Of a stretch of DNA of 64,000 nt, positions 11,096-21,717 are shown piece after piece. Position numbers and translations under genes: made by a program. This DNA is from Dipteronia dyeriana (taxonomy: Eukaryota; Streptophyta; Magnoliopsida; Sapindales; Sapindaceae), in contig CM065301.1 in the NCBI GenBank assembly GCA_032871835.1, positions 20,043,291 through 20,107,290 on the forward strand. Reading direction: 5' to 3'. The notes below the pieces were generated by a model. It did no database searches. It saw nothing but the letters and a program-made list of their open reading frames with translations, and had not been told where the DNA came from. Within the stretch, counting starts at the first letter, position 1; every line of letters begins with the position of its first letter.

Positions 11096-12684
11096 CCCAT
11101 GCAGAGCTCGAGCTGCAGAGCTCATTGGAGGTTGGACTACCGCACATGAAGCGTTTAGTTAAGCGCAGATGGCAGTTGATGAGCTCTTACACAGATCCAT
11201 ACCGGCCAAAGAGGTTGAGGAGACGGTGGGAGTTTGTGGAACATATTGTTGGCCCCCACGGACTAGTGGACACTGACCAGCTTTCGACATACAAAGCCTT
11301 TAAGAGGAATATCAACGGGGAACTATGAGTACAACTTCATCTAATAAAAATGGTTGTATATTTAATGTTTATTCAAATTTACCTAAAGCTAATTCAATCA
11401 TTAAACATGCGTGATGTGGACTTGCTGACACCAGTGGATGCCGGATGGTTCATGCGTATGCAGTCCAACTTCATGGACTTGGAGGACACGGTACGTACTT
11501 ACGTGATTTTCATATTAACGTTTGTGTAAGTAATGTTGTATTGTTAACAATTCATTAGTTATATTGTCTGTCAGCATATGGACGCATACCTCCATATTCT
11601 TCGCAAACGTCAGCGAGGATTCCTCACTGTGTACAACTAGAGGATCAACGTATTTGATACACAATTTTATGTAAGTAGTTTTAATTTTTTGGAATTGAAT
11701 CGCATTTTATGGTTTTGTATTAATAATACGATATTGTCAATGATTGTAGGTACATCCACTTATGTTGTTACAGTGGGAGAGGATGATGCCTCGTGATTCA
11801 CACGGGGCTGTGACCACGGCAAGGTACAATGTGTTACAGTCCCGATGGTTGGAAAAGAACCTTCAGACAGTCCGTAGAGCAACCACGAGTGGAAACTGGC
11901 CATGGCACGAGGTTGACCTGGTAAGTGTTAGACGATGGAAATGATTTAAAATATAAACTATTCGTATATCCTGACCTAACACCGTATGCATACTATTACA
12001 GGCCCTGATTCTGTGCAACGTTGGGGGCCAACATTGGGTGGTGATGACCGTCGACCTTATTCCCGGGAAGATTGAGATATTTGGCCCCTGAAGATAGGAA
12101 GTCCCTCATTATATCAGGAAGCAGCAGGTCCGACCATTACGGTGGTTTTTACCTTCCATGTTGAATGACGCGGGCTTCCACACTGCACGACAAGGTGGTC
12201 GTCGGTCTTTCCCTAAGGAAAATAAGCCCTTCTCGGTCAGCGTGGTGCCTACTTCTACAGTCCCCCAACAAAAAAAAAACCGTAAGACATTCTATTTCAT
12301 TCACGTACTTAGATATTCTTTAAGAACGATTTGTAACGGTTTTTTATGTGTTCAATTGCAGAGGTAACTGTGGTCCCCATACTTTGAGACTTAGCGAGTA
12401 CTTACTGGCGGGTCGAAGCTCTTTTGATTGGTCAGAGAATGAAATGGGGATTATTTGGGAGAAAATGGCTGTGGAGATTTTTTGTAACTTCAAGCCCGTG
12501 TAGTGATTGGTTGTATATTACCATTTTTTATGTACAAAGACAAGTAATTAATTCATGAATATTAATTAATTCATTATTCATTCATTAATATTAATTCATT
12601 CATTAATAAGTAATTATTACAATTCCAAATTATTACAATCTGATACAATTCCAAATGTTTACAATGTGCTCAAAACTTTGTCAT

Positions 12685-15468
12685 TCAGTCCCTATTAGAG
12701 TCAATGTTAGGGCACGTCTGTTTGTTGTGTCCAATTGAATGGCAGATGATACACTTGCGGCGGTATTCATCGGGAACACCTCTGCTTGGACCTTCATTAA
12801 TCATAGGTGGATTAGAACATCTCCTGGAATTATGCTCTGGTTGTCCACATCTTCTACAGGATTGTGTAGTTGTCCTCTTCGAAGATGAGACATGGCGACC
12901 CGCCCTCGAGTGTCCTGCTTGTCTCCTGGAGTTGGGATTCAAAATCACCCTCTAAGCAATGTCAGATGGCACAACCCAAGTGGAAGGATCTCCCACTGGC
13001 ATAATAGGAACCGAGTACGCGTCAATAAGTGTCTATCTCTTGTAGTAGTCCAAACACAAAGTTGTCAAGTCCAAGTTTCGCTCCTTGTAAAAAACATTGA
13101 AAACGATCAGCTTCACGTTTCAGTAATAATCACCTCACAGTAAAACTTGAAAGTAATGTACCGTGCCACCGTAAGAGCGTGAGAACATGGAAAATGATCC
13201 ATTTGGAATTTGTTGCAAGTACAAGTCTTCCGAGCTAAGTCAACAGTCCACTGTTTTTCGAACCGCTTGACCGAGAAAACATTCCAGTTTACTGGATTTA
13301 CGGTCAAAAAACCACACTTCACCACACGTTTTAAGAGCACAAGATGTGCTGCGTCGGTCAACTGATGACGCATGGTTTGTACAGCTCTATAGCGATCGTG
13401 AAACCACCGTTGTAGCATATTCCTAATGAACTCAGCCAGAGTTAACATTGGCAATTGGCGTGCAAATTTTAGGCACTGAGTTTATGCATTCTGCAGCATT
13501 TGTTGTCATCACCCTGTACCTTCTTTTCGGGCAGTGTACACGGGACCACTTGTGTGGACCGGTATCAATTACATAATCATATGCGTTATGATGCAAGTTT
13601 CTTAACTCTTCCATATGCCGATTATATTCAAACTCGGTGTATGCGTGGGCTGCTTTGTCCATTATTACGGTAACATCCTTCCTATGAAATCGCTTCTTAA
13701 TATTTTCAGCAAAGTGTCAGCAACATATGGTATGGGTGGCATAAGGGAACACTTTAGAAATCCCTGCTTCAATGCTTGCATGCCTATCGGAAATGAAAAC
13801 TAGCTCATCAATATGACCTACGGCACCCTTCAAGCAATCCAAAAACCATTCTCATGAAAGGTTGTTTTCTGAGTTGCCGTACCCAAAAGCAATTGGATAC
13901 ACCTATTCGTTCCTATCTTGTCTTATTGCAACAAACATTGTACCCCAGAATCGTCCCTTCAAATGAGTACCATCAACGGCAATGACTGGACGTATACAAG
14001 TCCGGAATCCTCTAAGTGAGACACCAATCGACATGAAAAAGTACTGAAATTTACCATCTTCGTCGCACTGTAAGTCAGTGATTGTGCCAGGATTTTTTTG
14101 TTCCAAAATGTAACCAAATGATGAAAGCAGTTGGAAGGTTTCCTCATGCGTTCCATATGTCAGTGACAACGCATAATCGAGGGAGGCGTGTGCCTTACTG
14201 TACATGATTTGGATTCCATACATTGATTTCATGTCGGCGATTATATCCTTCAGACGCATTAGTTGATCATCTTGTTGTTGAAGTCTAGGTACAATAACTT
14301 CTCCAATTATGACTGCACTAGCTTGTCGGTGGCAGCGGTGAATTTCCTATAACGAACAAGTGTGTTTGTTAACAAAACTTCTTACTTGAAAGTATGTGCT
14401 TTCATCTCTCCTCACCGCTCTTAACTTCCATGTACAATTTCTCATCAAACAAACTAGATGTAATGTTGTCTTATTGGACCTTTTTACCTTCCACTCGAAG
14501 TTCTGCCGCATTGCAAAATGGCCTATTAGTCTCTTCAAATCCTTTTTCGTTGGAAAAAATTGCCCTTTATAAATCATGCTTGTAGGTTCATCTTCAACCA
14601 AGTTTCTGCTTCCACCCATACCAAACGAGTATGATTCTGCTCCTGGAATAACCCATGTTGTGGCATTATTAGAATCATCTAGAGTTACATTAGCCCGAAC
14701 GTCGGAGGTCCCAGCTATATCTAGTGCACTGGAATAAAATCTGTGTAAATGTCTTACACGTCTTTCCGTTTGGACAGGTTCTTCATCATCCTCATTGTTC
14801 TCTACATTTTCTGTAAAATTGAAATTGCCCTTATTATCCACCTCATGAATCAGTTCAATATTCGGTGCTGTATTCTGCTCATTGTTGATGTCATTGTAGA
14901 TCTCATTGTATTGGTGGTTGTACTGTCTACCATTCATCTCAATTTGACAACTAAATACATCGTCGAATTGAGGTCCAAGTATATTATCATGGGCGGCTAC
15001 TTTCGGTGAGACAACACATATGTTTTCCCGATCATCAATCCCACTTCTTTCTGTGAACAACTGGTTGCTTCCGTCTGACGATCAAAATTGTTGGGTGTTA
15101 TCATGATGAGGGATATCTTCACCAATGACACCTCCTGCTGGCTTATCGATTAGACTAACACATACTTGAGAGATCACCATATCTTCCCCTAGCATAAACT
15201 GAACATCATCATTATTTCTTATAAATGTACGACATGTAGTCTCAAGAACAATTGATATAGACTGTAGATCAGCACTGTATTTGTTCTCATCAAACTTCAT
15301 AATGATTTGCACGATCGACACCTGTTCGTCGTAACTCAAATTCTTTGACACATACAAACCTTGGTTATCGGAACCTAAATACCTCTGATTTCCGTCGGGT
15401 AATTGCTCCCATCGACCGTTGTAAGATATGACTATTATCACCCTATCCACTGTCCTGTCCATCATCAA
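12685..15468 (-). pseudogene. MURA-type transposase of MULE-1
   Basis: Minus-strand, convergent with the Ulp1-like gene. In order: a PB1-like/MuDR N-terminus (15468-15082), a frame change into an Asn/Asp/Glu-rich linker, then the MuDR zinc-binding domain (GQFFPTKKDLKRLIGHFA... with CLMRNC and NKHTC, about 14550-14350). The MULE DDE core follows: first Asp in AVDGTH near 13973, second in ISDRHAS near 13795, Glu in NAAECINS near 13490. A SWIM finger (CTCNKFQMDHFPCSH, about 13220-13170) and two CCHC knuckles (CRRCGQPEHNSRRC, CIICHSIGHNKQTC; 12870-12700) end it. Stops and frameshifts in the core (for example TAG after QDRNE near 13900) make it non-functional, although all catalytic residues remain. 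Confidence 0.9.
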
Positions 15469-15544
15469 AAACCATTATTAAGAAATAAATATTTAATATT
15501 AAATTTACAATTATAAAGGATTAAACAAAAATCAAAAGTGTAAC

Positions 15545-15975
15545 CGATTGAGCTTTTTTTTACTGATAGAGCTTTTTTTTATACATGATCGAGCCGTTTT
15601 TGTACATGATCGAGCCGTTTTTGTACATGGTACAACCATTTTTATACATGATTGAGCCGTTTTTGTACATAATCGAGCTATTTTGAACGAGATCGAGCTT
15701 TTTTTGTTCAGGGCCGAGCTCTATTTGTACATCATCGAGCTTTTTTTTAATATGGCTCGAGCTTCTTTTCATATGGTTCGAGCTTTTTTCAAATATGGCT
15801 CGACCTTTTTATTTTAGGAATTGAACCTTTTTTTGAGGACTCAAGCTTTTTTTGTGAGGAATCGAGTTTTTTTTTTGTGGGATCGAGCTTTTTATGTGAG
15901 GGATCGAGCTTTTTTTTAGGGATCGAGTTTTTTTTCAAATGTTTCGAGCTTTTTTAAAATGCTTTCCAGCTTTTA
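15545..15975 (+). repeat. right-hand tandem TCGAGC(C/T)TTTTT words of MULE-1
   Basis: About 18 irregular copies, some with a 21-bp period (ATGATCGAGCCGTTTTTGTAC type). They read in the same strand sense as the left array, so the two arrays are direct, not inverted, relative to the element. They lie upstream of the transposase gene, probably in its 5' leader or intron. Confidence 0.85.
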
Positions 15976-16021
15976 TGTCCAAGATTTTAAACTTGTTTGC
16001 ACCACTTCAAATCAAGTCGGT

Positions 16022-16047
16022 CAAATATATATATATATATATATATA
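16022..16047. repeat. (AT)n microsatellite
   Basis: TA/AT dinucleotide run inside MULE-1 between the word array and the right TIR. Confidence 0.9.
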
Positions 16048-16289
16048 AATGCATACATGTTCATTCATTATTTTTTTAAAGTTTACAACTCCCAGACATA
16101 AACAAAAAAAAATTGAGATAACATGTTCATAAATGTTCATACATTATTATACCACACAGAAATACAAGAAAAAATGGAAATGAAGATCAGAAATATTAAT
16201 TTACCTTCTTGTGCAATATCTGGAATGGAGCTCGTTTTTTGAAGAGATACCTGGAGTAGTTGATTGATTTTCAGACAACCTTTTTGGAC

Positions 16290-16436
16290 GACAGAGGCTT
16301 TTAAAGAATAAATAATCGATTATTTAAGGGCAATTTCGGTAGCTCACCATAATAGGTGAATTTTAAACTTAACTTATTATAACGGTGACATCACTGCAAC
16401 TCACAAAAAAAAGGTGACATTTCTCACCATTTCCAC
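16290..16436. repeat. right terminal inverted repeat zone of MULE-1
   Basis: Reversed, it reads GTGGAAATGGTGAGAAATG at the tip and then AAGTTTAAAATTCACC. It aligns closely with the left end of MULE-2 (37162 onward), including the shared inner text ATTGCCCTTAAATAATC. Confidence 0.75.
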
Positions 16437-16446
16437 CTCTTGCAAA

Positions 16447-16622
16447 TAGGTGACATTGCCTCCAACAGTTAGAATTTCTGCAACTTGTGATTGTAGAAAC
16501 GAAATCAGAGCTAGTTGATGACGAATATCGTTTATGGTGGCAGTAACAACCTCGGTTGCTATTGCCCTCATTCTTTGATCTGTGTCAGAAGAATGGTTGT
16601 TCATAGTCTCACCGTGTGCCAT
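16447..16622 (-). pseudogene. gag start of element X, cut by MULE-1
   Basis: An ATG at 16622 opens MAHGETMNNHSSDTDQ... and runs into the MULE-1 junction. The start is 23 bp downstream of the PBS. Helical, Gln-rich text fits a retrotransposon gag N-terminus but no domain is diagnostic. The continuation is at 7140-7731. Confidence 0.55.
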
Positions 16623-16644
16623 TAGAAGGTTACAATAACCTTTG

Positions 16645-16656
16645 GCTCTAATACCA
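16645..16656 (-). other. primer-binding site of element X
   Basis: Minus-strand TGGTATTAGAGC lies two bases after the 5' LTR. It is a one-mismatch version of TGGTATCAGAGC, the common plant PBS for initiator Met-tRNA. Confidence 0.8.
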
Positions 16657-16658
16657 CT

Positions 16659-17037
16659 TGAAGTAGCAAAAGCGATAGGTTAGTCGATTCCACGGCTACT
16701 GTCGAATCCATGACAAGATAATTGCTCTAAAGGAATTGTTTTTATTAAAATCAATTTAAGGTTACAGTAATTTGAAATAACAAGACTATTTTTATTAAAT
16801 TAGTCATGATATGACTCAAATACTGACATTCCCAAAAAAGACTAAAACAAGACAAACTCAAAACTACCAAAGTCCTCTAGGATTCTGGATCCTTAAATTG
16901 AATAAATTATAAAAGATAAAATCATTGATTTGTTTCCTAAACATAATGATTCCTAAACAAACTGAAATAAAAAAAAAAATCTTCTGGATAACGCCTAAAA
17001 CATAAAAACATGAAAATTCCAGAAGTGTCCTACGTCA
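16659..17037 (-). repeat. 5' LTR of element X
   Basis: 379 bp, starting TGAAGTAGC and ending TACGTCA. It matches the left LTR without the MITE. Confidence 0.8.
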
Positions 17038-17515
17038 TATATAATAACTTTTAACTTCTAGATGCTTATATCTTCGCCTTGGAAATCAATTCTCAAGTAC
17101 CATCTAAAACATACCCAAATAGCGAAAATTGTCTTTCTTCAGGTTTTGATCATCTCTTGAAATCTCAAAATCACGTGATTGTGTTTATAGTTTGGTATGG
17201 ATAAAGCTTCAAGAGCAGCCTTGTTTTCTAAATTTAAATTTAAACTTCTTAAAAAAAATTCTATTTTTCATTGTTTTTTAGATTTGATTTTTAAAAAAAA
17301 TAAAAAATAAAAAATAAAAAATAGAAATAGAAAATAAAAAAGTTTATATCCAAAAATTTAAAACTGAAAAAAAACTTAACTTTTTGGATGAAGGTGGAGA
17401 TAAAAAAGAAAAAAGAAAAAAATGGTGGAGATTGGATCTCCATAGAGATCTCCTCCTCTGCAATGATGGAATGAAGGTATATGCACGGTAGGGGGTGTGT
17501 TGCCTCCCCAGTCTT

Positions 17516-17518
<3 letters not shown>

Positions 17519-17552
<34 letters not shown>
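17519..17552. repeat. poly(G) run of 34
   Basis: Thirty-four consecutive G on the plus strand in an otherwise AT-rich tract. It produces a meaningless poly-proline ORF on the minus strand. True length may differ because such runs are prone to sequencing error. Confidence 0.9.
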
Positions 17553-18250
17553 CGGATTAGATGATAAATTCGTTAAAATTTCGATCAACACCCTCAAACT
17601 GCAATCTTGTAGATCCCAATGGGGTATGTACCTCTAGGTACTACGGTTTTATACGAAATAAAGAACATGGGGAGTGGTGTGTATCAGAAAATAAAATAAT
17701 GGACTATTTTATTAGTCGTAAAATTCTTTGACACAACGATGGGTATAGTTTCTCTCTTTCCTACATAGTTGGCGATGACAAACTCGTGTTAGGTGAAAAG
17801 TGAATATCTCTCTATAGGTAGTAGCAAAAACTCTGTGTTTTTCTCTCAATTTTCGGATCCTTTGCTTCGACTTCTGTCACTGTATTTATGGTCTCTGATT
17901 CTTATAGTCAATCCCTGCAAATCTGATCAATTGATCTGTAACCATTGGCGTCCTTATTTTGGTGTTGATTGGCGTTGACTGAGGCTGTAAGTTAGCACGG
18001 GAATTACTCCGTTCAATTACATAATGGTTTTTGTTGTATTCAAATTCTGATTAGGTTGACCATTTTGTCTCATTTATAGGTGTTGACAACCTTTTTTGGC
18101 AAGGGCCACTCAACCAATAACAAGCACATGCAACGAAATAGGCAACAACACTAGGTTTATATCAAATTCCTAATGAATTAAAGTACACAACGAAAAAGAG
18201 ATAAAGAGACAAGGAAAAATATACAAAACGAATAGAAAGAAGACCCCTCA

Positions 18251-18327
18251 TCCGTAACCGGGAATCGAACATCGGGTCTTCTCGGGTGTCAATTCGAGAT
18301 GTCCTCACCATTGGACGACTACGACGT
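18251..18327 (-). pseudogene. tRNA-Glu-like pseudogene
   Basis: On minus, the D-arm part GTCGTCCAATGGTGAGGA, an anticodon-stem pair CTCG...CGAG and the T-arm GTTCGATTCCCGG followed by TTACGGA resemble nuclear plant tRNA-Glu. The anticodon loop is altered (no TTC/CTC). The 5' acceptor (about ACGTCGTAG) does not pair with TTACGGA. The T stem has an extra base. It could be a SINE head or a decayed gene; no A/B-box-driven tail was recognised. Confidence 0.5.
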
Positions 18328-19509
18328 TCTCCAATTTCATGAATCCACAACCCTCTAGACCAAAGAGAGGGCTCTCTCCTAATCTCTCTAAACTCCCTAA
18401 GATGGATGGCTAAAATGGAAATAATCTTACCATACAACTATATGCATCAATGTTGAAATCATTTTTGTATTTTTAATACGATTTTTGTGTTAGGGTTTGT
18501 GAATGGGTTTTAGATTTGGATTTGGTGGTGGTGATGGTGGGAGTTATGGTGGTGTCTGGTGGAGAAGATGGTGATGATGAGAATATATATATATTTTTTG
18601 TTATTTTTAATTTATGTTTTAAAATGTAAATAAAAATTAAAAAAAAGATATTGAAAAAGATAAAAGTAAGGGTAAAATGGTCATTTCAAAGTGGTCAACG
18701 ACCATAAAGGGTAAAATGGTCATTTCTGATGCATGACATGCCAAAAAGTGTACTTTCACGGTTTATGTTACAGAATGACTAAAAGTTACAATTAAAAAAA
18801 ACATGGACTAAACGCAGATTAAGGCAAACTAAAGAGACTAAAATATTTTTTACCCTAATATTAAAGCTTATTTAATTGCATAATAAGAGAGGAGAGATAG
18901 TGGAATAATTGTTTTATTATGATTGGTCATAAAATGATTGCATATTTTACTTTAGATAATTGCATTGGAGATGTTAATATACATTTCTCTATTTTATTTC
19001 AAAAGTGGACCCATAATGAATAGAAATGCTGATGTGACATTATTTAGAAACTCAAAAATGCATATTTGCATTAGAGATACTCTAATAAATGTAGAGGAAG
19101 TAATAAAATAAGAAGTTGAAATTATCCGCTATAGTCTTATAGATGGTTATGAGTGATTAAGTTACGAATTTTATTAACCGATCTATGTTTCTTTGATACT
19201 TTTTAGGTGTTTAGATTAACCTTCTCTTGTATTTTTATTCCCGGTAAAAAATGTAAATATTTTATACTAGTTTTATAAATAAGATTTTCCAAAAAATAAA
19301 ATTATCAAGTTAACACAAAGCAGATATTAAATATTCAAATTTAATTTTCATTACAAAAAACCAAATGTAATATATAAATGAAATGGTAAAAAAAACTAAA
19401 ATTATAAAAAAAAAACAAATATAATTTAATAGGAATATTCAAAATGCCATTATACCATTGATAAAGTTAAATAATATTTTTTTTTGAAGTATTACAAGAA
19501 TTATTACAA

Positions 19510-21717
19510 TATGATTACAGGGTTTGGGACCTTCCAAGATCAAACAACACATGTGCGGTTCGGATAGCTATTCCGATAAACCTAGAAGAAAACTTCCTAC
19601 ACGTTATTGTAAAATGCACATGGTAATATTTGAATCCCTCACTAGTACTTATGTGGAAGGAAGGTACACTACCACATATCCTTCTTCAAAACGGTTTTGG
19701 GACCCGGTGGTGAATAGAATGGAGCATAGGATGGCTCTCTGGAAAAGAAAGTTTTTGAATAAAGGAGGTAGGTTGATTCTCATCAAAGCTGTCCTAGCGA
19801 GCATCCTTGCATATTATTTATCAATTTTTAAGCTCCCATCAGGGGTGGCCAGAACCATCGAGAAACTGAAACGAAGTTTCTTTTGGGGTGATGAGGTTGT
19901 TAAGAAAAAGTATCATGCGGTGAGCTGGGAGGTGTTGTGTAAGAGCAAGAAGCTAGGCGGATTAGGCATTGGTCGTATGGACGATAAGAATAGGAGTTTA
20001 TTGGCTAAATGGATTTGGAGATTTGGCTTTAAGGAGAATACTCTTTGGAGGAGAGTAATTTGTGCTAAGTATGGTTTACCTTTGGCTACTCTGAACTGGG
20101 ACTGGAAAACTGCATCCTGTCCTTCGTCTTTTGTAAAGGCTGTGGCGAGCCTTTTTCCCTAATACTCCAATTCTGGAAGGATGCTTATAAGTGGAATGAA
20201 GATTGTGATTGGAAATGGTAAGAGAAGCTCTTTTTAGGATATCGACACAGGGGCGAGAGGATGTTTAAGAGAGGCGTGCCCGAGAAGTTTTGCTCTCTCT
20301 TCTCGTAAAGAAGTGAACTTAGCTGAGTTTGGGAAATGGCAAGGTTCTCAGTGGATTTGGGAAATCCCGTTGCGTAGGCCGTGTTTTGATAGGGAGAAAG
20401 AGCAATGGAGAATGTTTATGAGTTGTTTGGATGCCATTCCTATTCGAAAAGAAATTTCGGACATTTTGTCCTGGACTTACAGTCCCGATGGTAGGTTCAT
20501 TGTTAGATCTTTTCGTTATGGTTTAGAGGATTGCTCTTCGTTTTCCACTTCGGATTACAATCGCGTTTGGCAAGGTGTGTGTTCTCCCAAGATTGAAATT
20601 GTCTTGTGGCAACTCTTGAGAGGAAAGGTTCTGGTTCGAAAAGTTTGCATCGTTTTGGTTTGATCCGACATCCAATTTTTTATGCCCCTTTTATGAGAAA
20701 GAGGAGGAATCAATTGATCACCTCTTCCTTCACTGTCAATGGTCTTGGAGCTTATGGTTAGGATGTATGAATTGGTGGGGTGTGTTATGTTGTGCAAATT
20801 ATACTTTTTTGGATTGGTTTCGCAACTGGTCTTGATTGTGTCCGAAGGGGAAGTATAGACGAGCATGGATTACTCTCTTTTCAGCGGTCTCTTAGTCCAT
20901 TTGGGAGAATCGAAATCAGCTGGTGTTTCATAACACGCAGACTTCGATTTCTCAAGCTTCAGATTCCGTCAAGTTTCGTGTGGCTTGGTGGTTTAAGCAC
21001 CATGGGAAAGGTAATAGTCACCCTATTTCTTATATGCTTCTCAACATTAGAGAGAGTTGCGTTGTGGCTCATCAAGTTAAAAGCAGAAGGGCGTCTAGTT
21101 GGATTCTGCCTCATGCTTGTGCCTTGAAGTTTAATGTGGATAGGTCGGCTTCAAGAGCTCTAGGTAACGCGGGCATATGAGGGGTGCTGAGGAACAGTTC
21201 GGGCCTGATGTTAGGTATGTTTTCACTCTATGTGGGGAGTGGTGACTCCAGAATGGCAGAGGTGTTAGCAATTCATAAGGCTATCTCTATTTGTGCTCAC
21301 TCGGTTGCTCTCATTGGTAAGGAGATTGACATCGTAAGTGACTCTACTGAGGCTGTCTCATGGGTGAATGCAGCTGGTATTGGGAATTTGGCTTTTATGA
21401 ACATTATTCAGGAAATTCAGCAGTGTTTGTCCATTCTAGGCAATACGCTAATCATTTTTAACTTCAGATCTAGTAACTCTTTGGCTGATAGTTTAGCCAA
21501 GAATGGTTCTGGTAAGGGTGCAGATTTTGTTGTTTGGGAGTTGTAGGAGCTTCTGTTTGTGAGGTGTTTCTTTTTGGGGGTCTGATGTTGTTTCTTTCCT
21601 GTTTTCTTCTGGCCTTGGTCGTTTTTCTATCGTTTTTTGGGGTTTTTCGGTTGTGTTCCCTGGTTGTTTTGTGGTGGTCTCCTTGACCTTTTTGTTGTTC
21701 TGCTGTTAAAAAAAACA
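19510..21717 (+). mobile_element. 5'-truncated LINE (L1-type, RNase H-bearing), copy 1
   Basis: Only the 3' third of ORF2 and a T/G-rich 3' tail ending in TTAAAAAAAACAA remain. 5' truncation and a short A tail are typical of non-LTR retrotransposition. A target duplication was not resolved. Confidence 0.85.
19524..21546 (+). pseudogene. LINE ORF2 C-terminal half
   Basis: Begins in the reverse transcriptase thumb/connection (FWDPVVNRMEHRMALWKRKF, then LKRSFFWGDE and GGLGIGRMDDKN). It continues through a zf-RVT region (FIVRSFRYGLEDC..., VWQGVCSPKIEIVLWQLL) and ends with an RNase H domain (FNVDRSA, AEVLAIHKAI, IVSDST, NSLADSLAK). The catalytic RT motif lies upstream and is absent. At least three stops or frameshifts separate the pieces (19524-20162, 20313-20663, 20780-21127, 21184-21546). 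RNase H in L1-clade elements is a plant feature. Confidence 0.85.

Larger units (their letters stand above)
8824..12503 (+). pseudogene. DUF1985-Ulp1-like cysteine protease gene carried by MULE-1
   Basis: Ten exons can be traced by GT-AG junctions: 8824-9582, 9666-9806, 9880-10304, 10384 to about 11327, about 11400-11491, 11575-11670, 11750-11920, 12002-12281 and 12362-12503, after a non-coding first exon. The start ATG follows TTGCAG directly. Exon 2 carries the DUF1985 domain (FSDGIIHRLLLRELHH, EFYLITGLRF). The last two coding exons carry the C48/Ulp1 core: GGQHWVVMTVDL supplies the catalytic His and NCGPHTLRLSEYLLAG the catalytic Cys. The Asp expected after IEIFGP is not seen. Stops interrupt it (TGA 8863, TAG after IPVW at 9385, TGA in FKHVLDG, others), so no full protease is made. 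Known relatives are SUMO-protease-like genes mobilised by MULEs; their role in transposition is unproven. Confidence 0.85.
7742..16436. mobile_element. MULE-1: Mutator-like element with DUF1985-Ulp1 gene and MURA transposase
   Basis: CTCTTGCAAA occurs at 7732-7741 and again at 16437-16446. This 10-bp target duplication is typical of Mutator-like elements (9-11 bp). The ends are degenerate inverted repeats: the left arm has GTTTAAAAGACACCATTTA near 7811, and the reversed right arm has AAGTTTAAAATTCACC. Two divergent, decayed genes fill the element: DUF1985-Ulp1 on + and MURA transposase on -. This arrangement matches the Kaonashi/Ulp1-carrying plant MULEs known from Arabidopsis, rice and melon. 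Both subterminal zones contain tandem TCGAGCTTTTTT words. Confidence 0.9.
6085..17037 (-). mobile_element. small gag-only LTR retrotransposon (element X), host of MULE-1
   Basis: Left LTR 6085-7139 and right LTR 16659-17037 share matching text (for example CTAAACAAACTGAAATAAA and GAAGTGTCCTAC near the ends). On minus, the PBS follows the right LTR and a purine stretch (AAGAGACGG) precedes the left LTR. The internal part is under 1 kb once MULE-1 is removed, so it is a non-autonomous or deleted element. A clear 5-bp target duplication was not found (GTTAT on the left, TATAT on the right). Confidence 0.75.
17038..19509. other. AT-rich non-coding stretch
   Basis: Apart from the G run (17519-17552), the tRNA-like relic (18251-18327) and a short TA run near 18587, nothing here supports a gene. 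A tract at 17800-18090 resembles an untranslated leader (T-rich, short open pieces) but has no recognisable protein. The motif GGGTAAAATGGTCATTTC occurs twice (about 18670 and 18709). Confidence 0.55.

Noticed and set aside
14749..15009. 86-codon hydrophobic ORF on plus
   Set aside because: It is antisense to the Asn/Asp-rich linker of the MULE-1 transposase. The hydrophobicity comes from complementing AAT/GAT codons.
15560..15772. MYKNGSI-repeat ORF on minus
   Set aside because: It is a translation of the right word array of MULE-1 and is not conserved in the other MULEs.
6080..17042. 5-bp target duplication for element X
   Set aside because: The flanks GTTAT and TATAT do not match, so none is claimed.
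17376..17597. Poly-proline ORF on minus
   Set aside because: It is the translation of the 34-base G run. No domain and no homologous copy.
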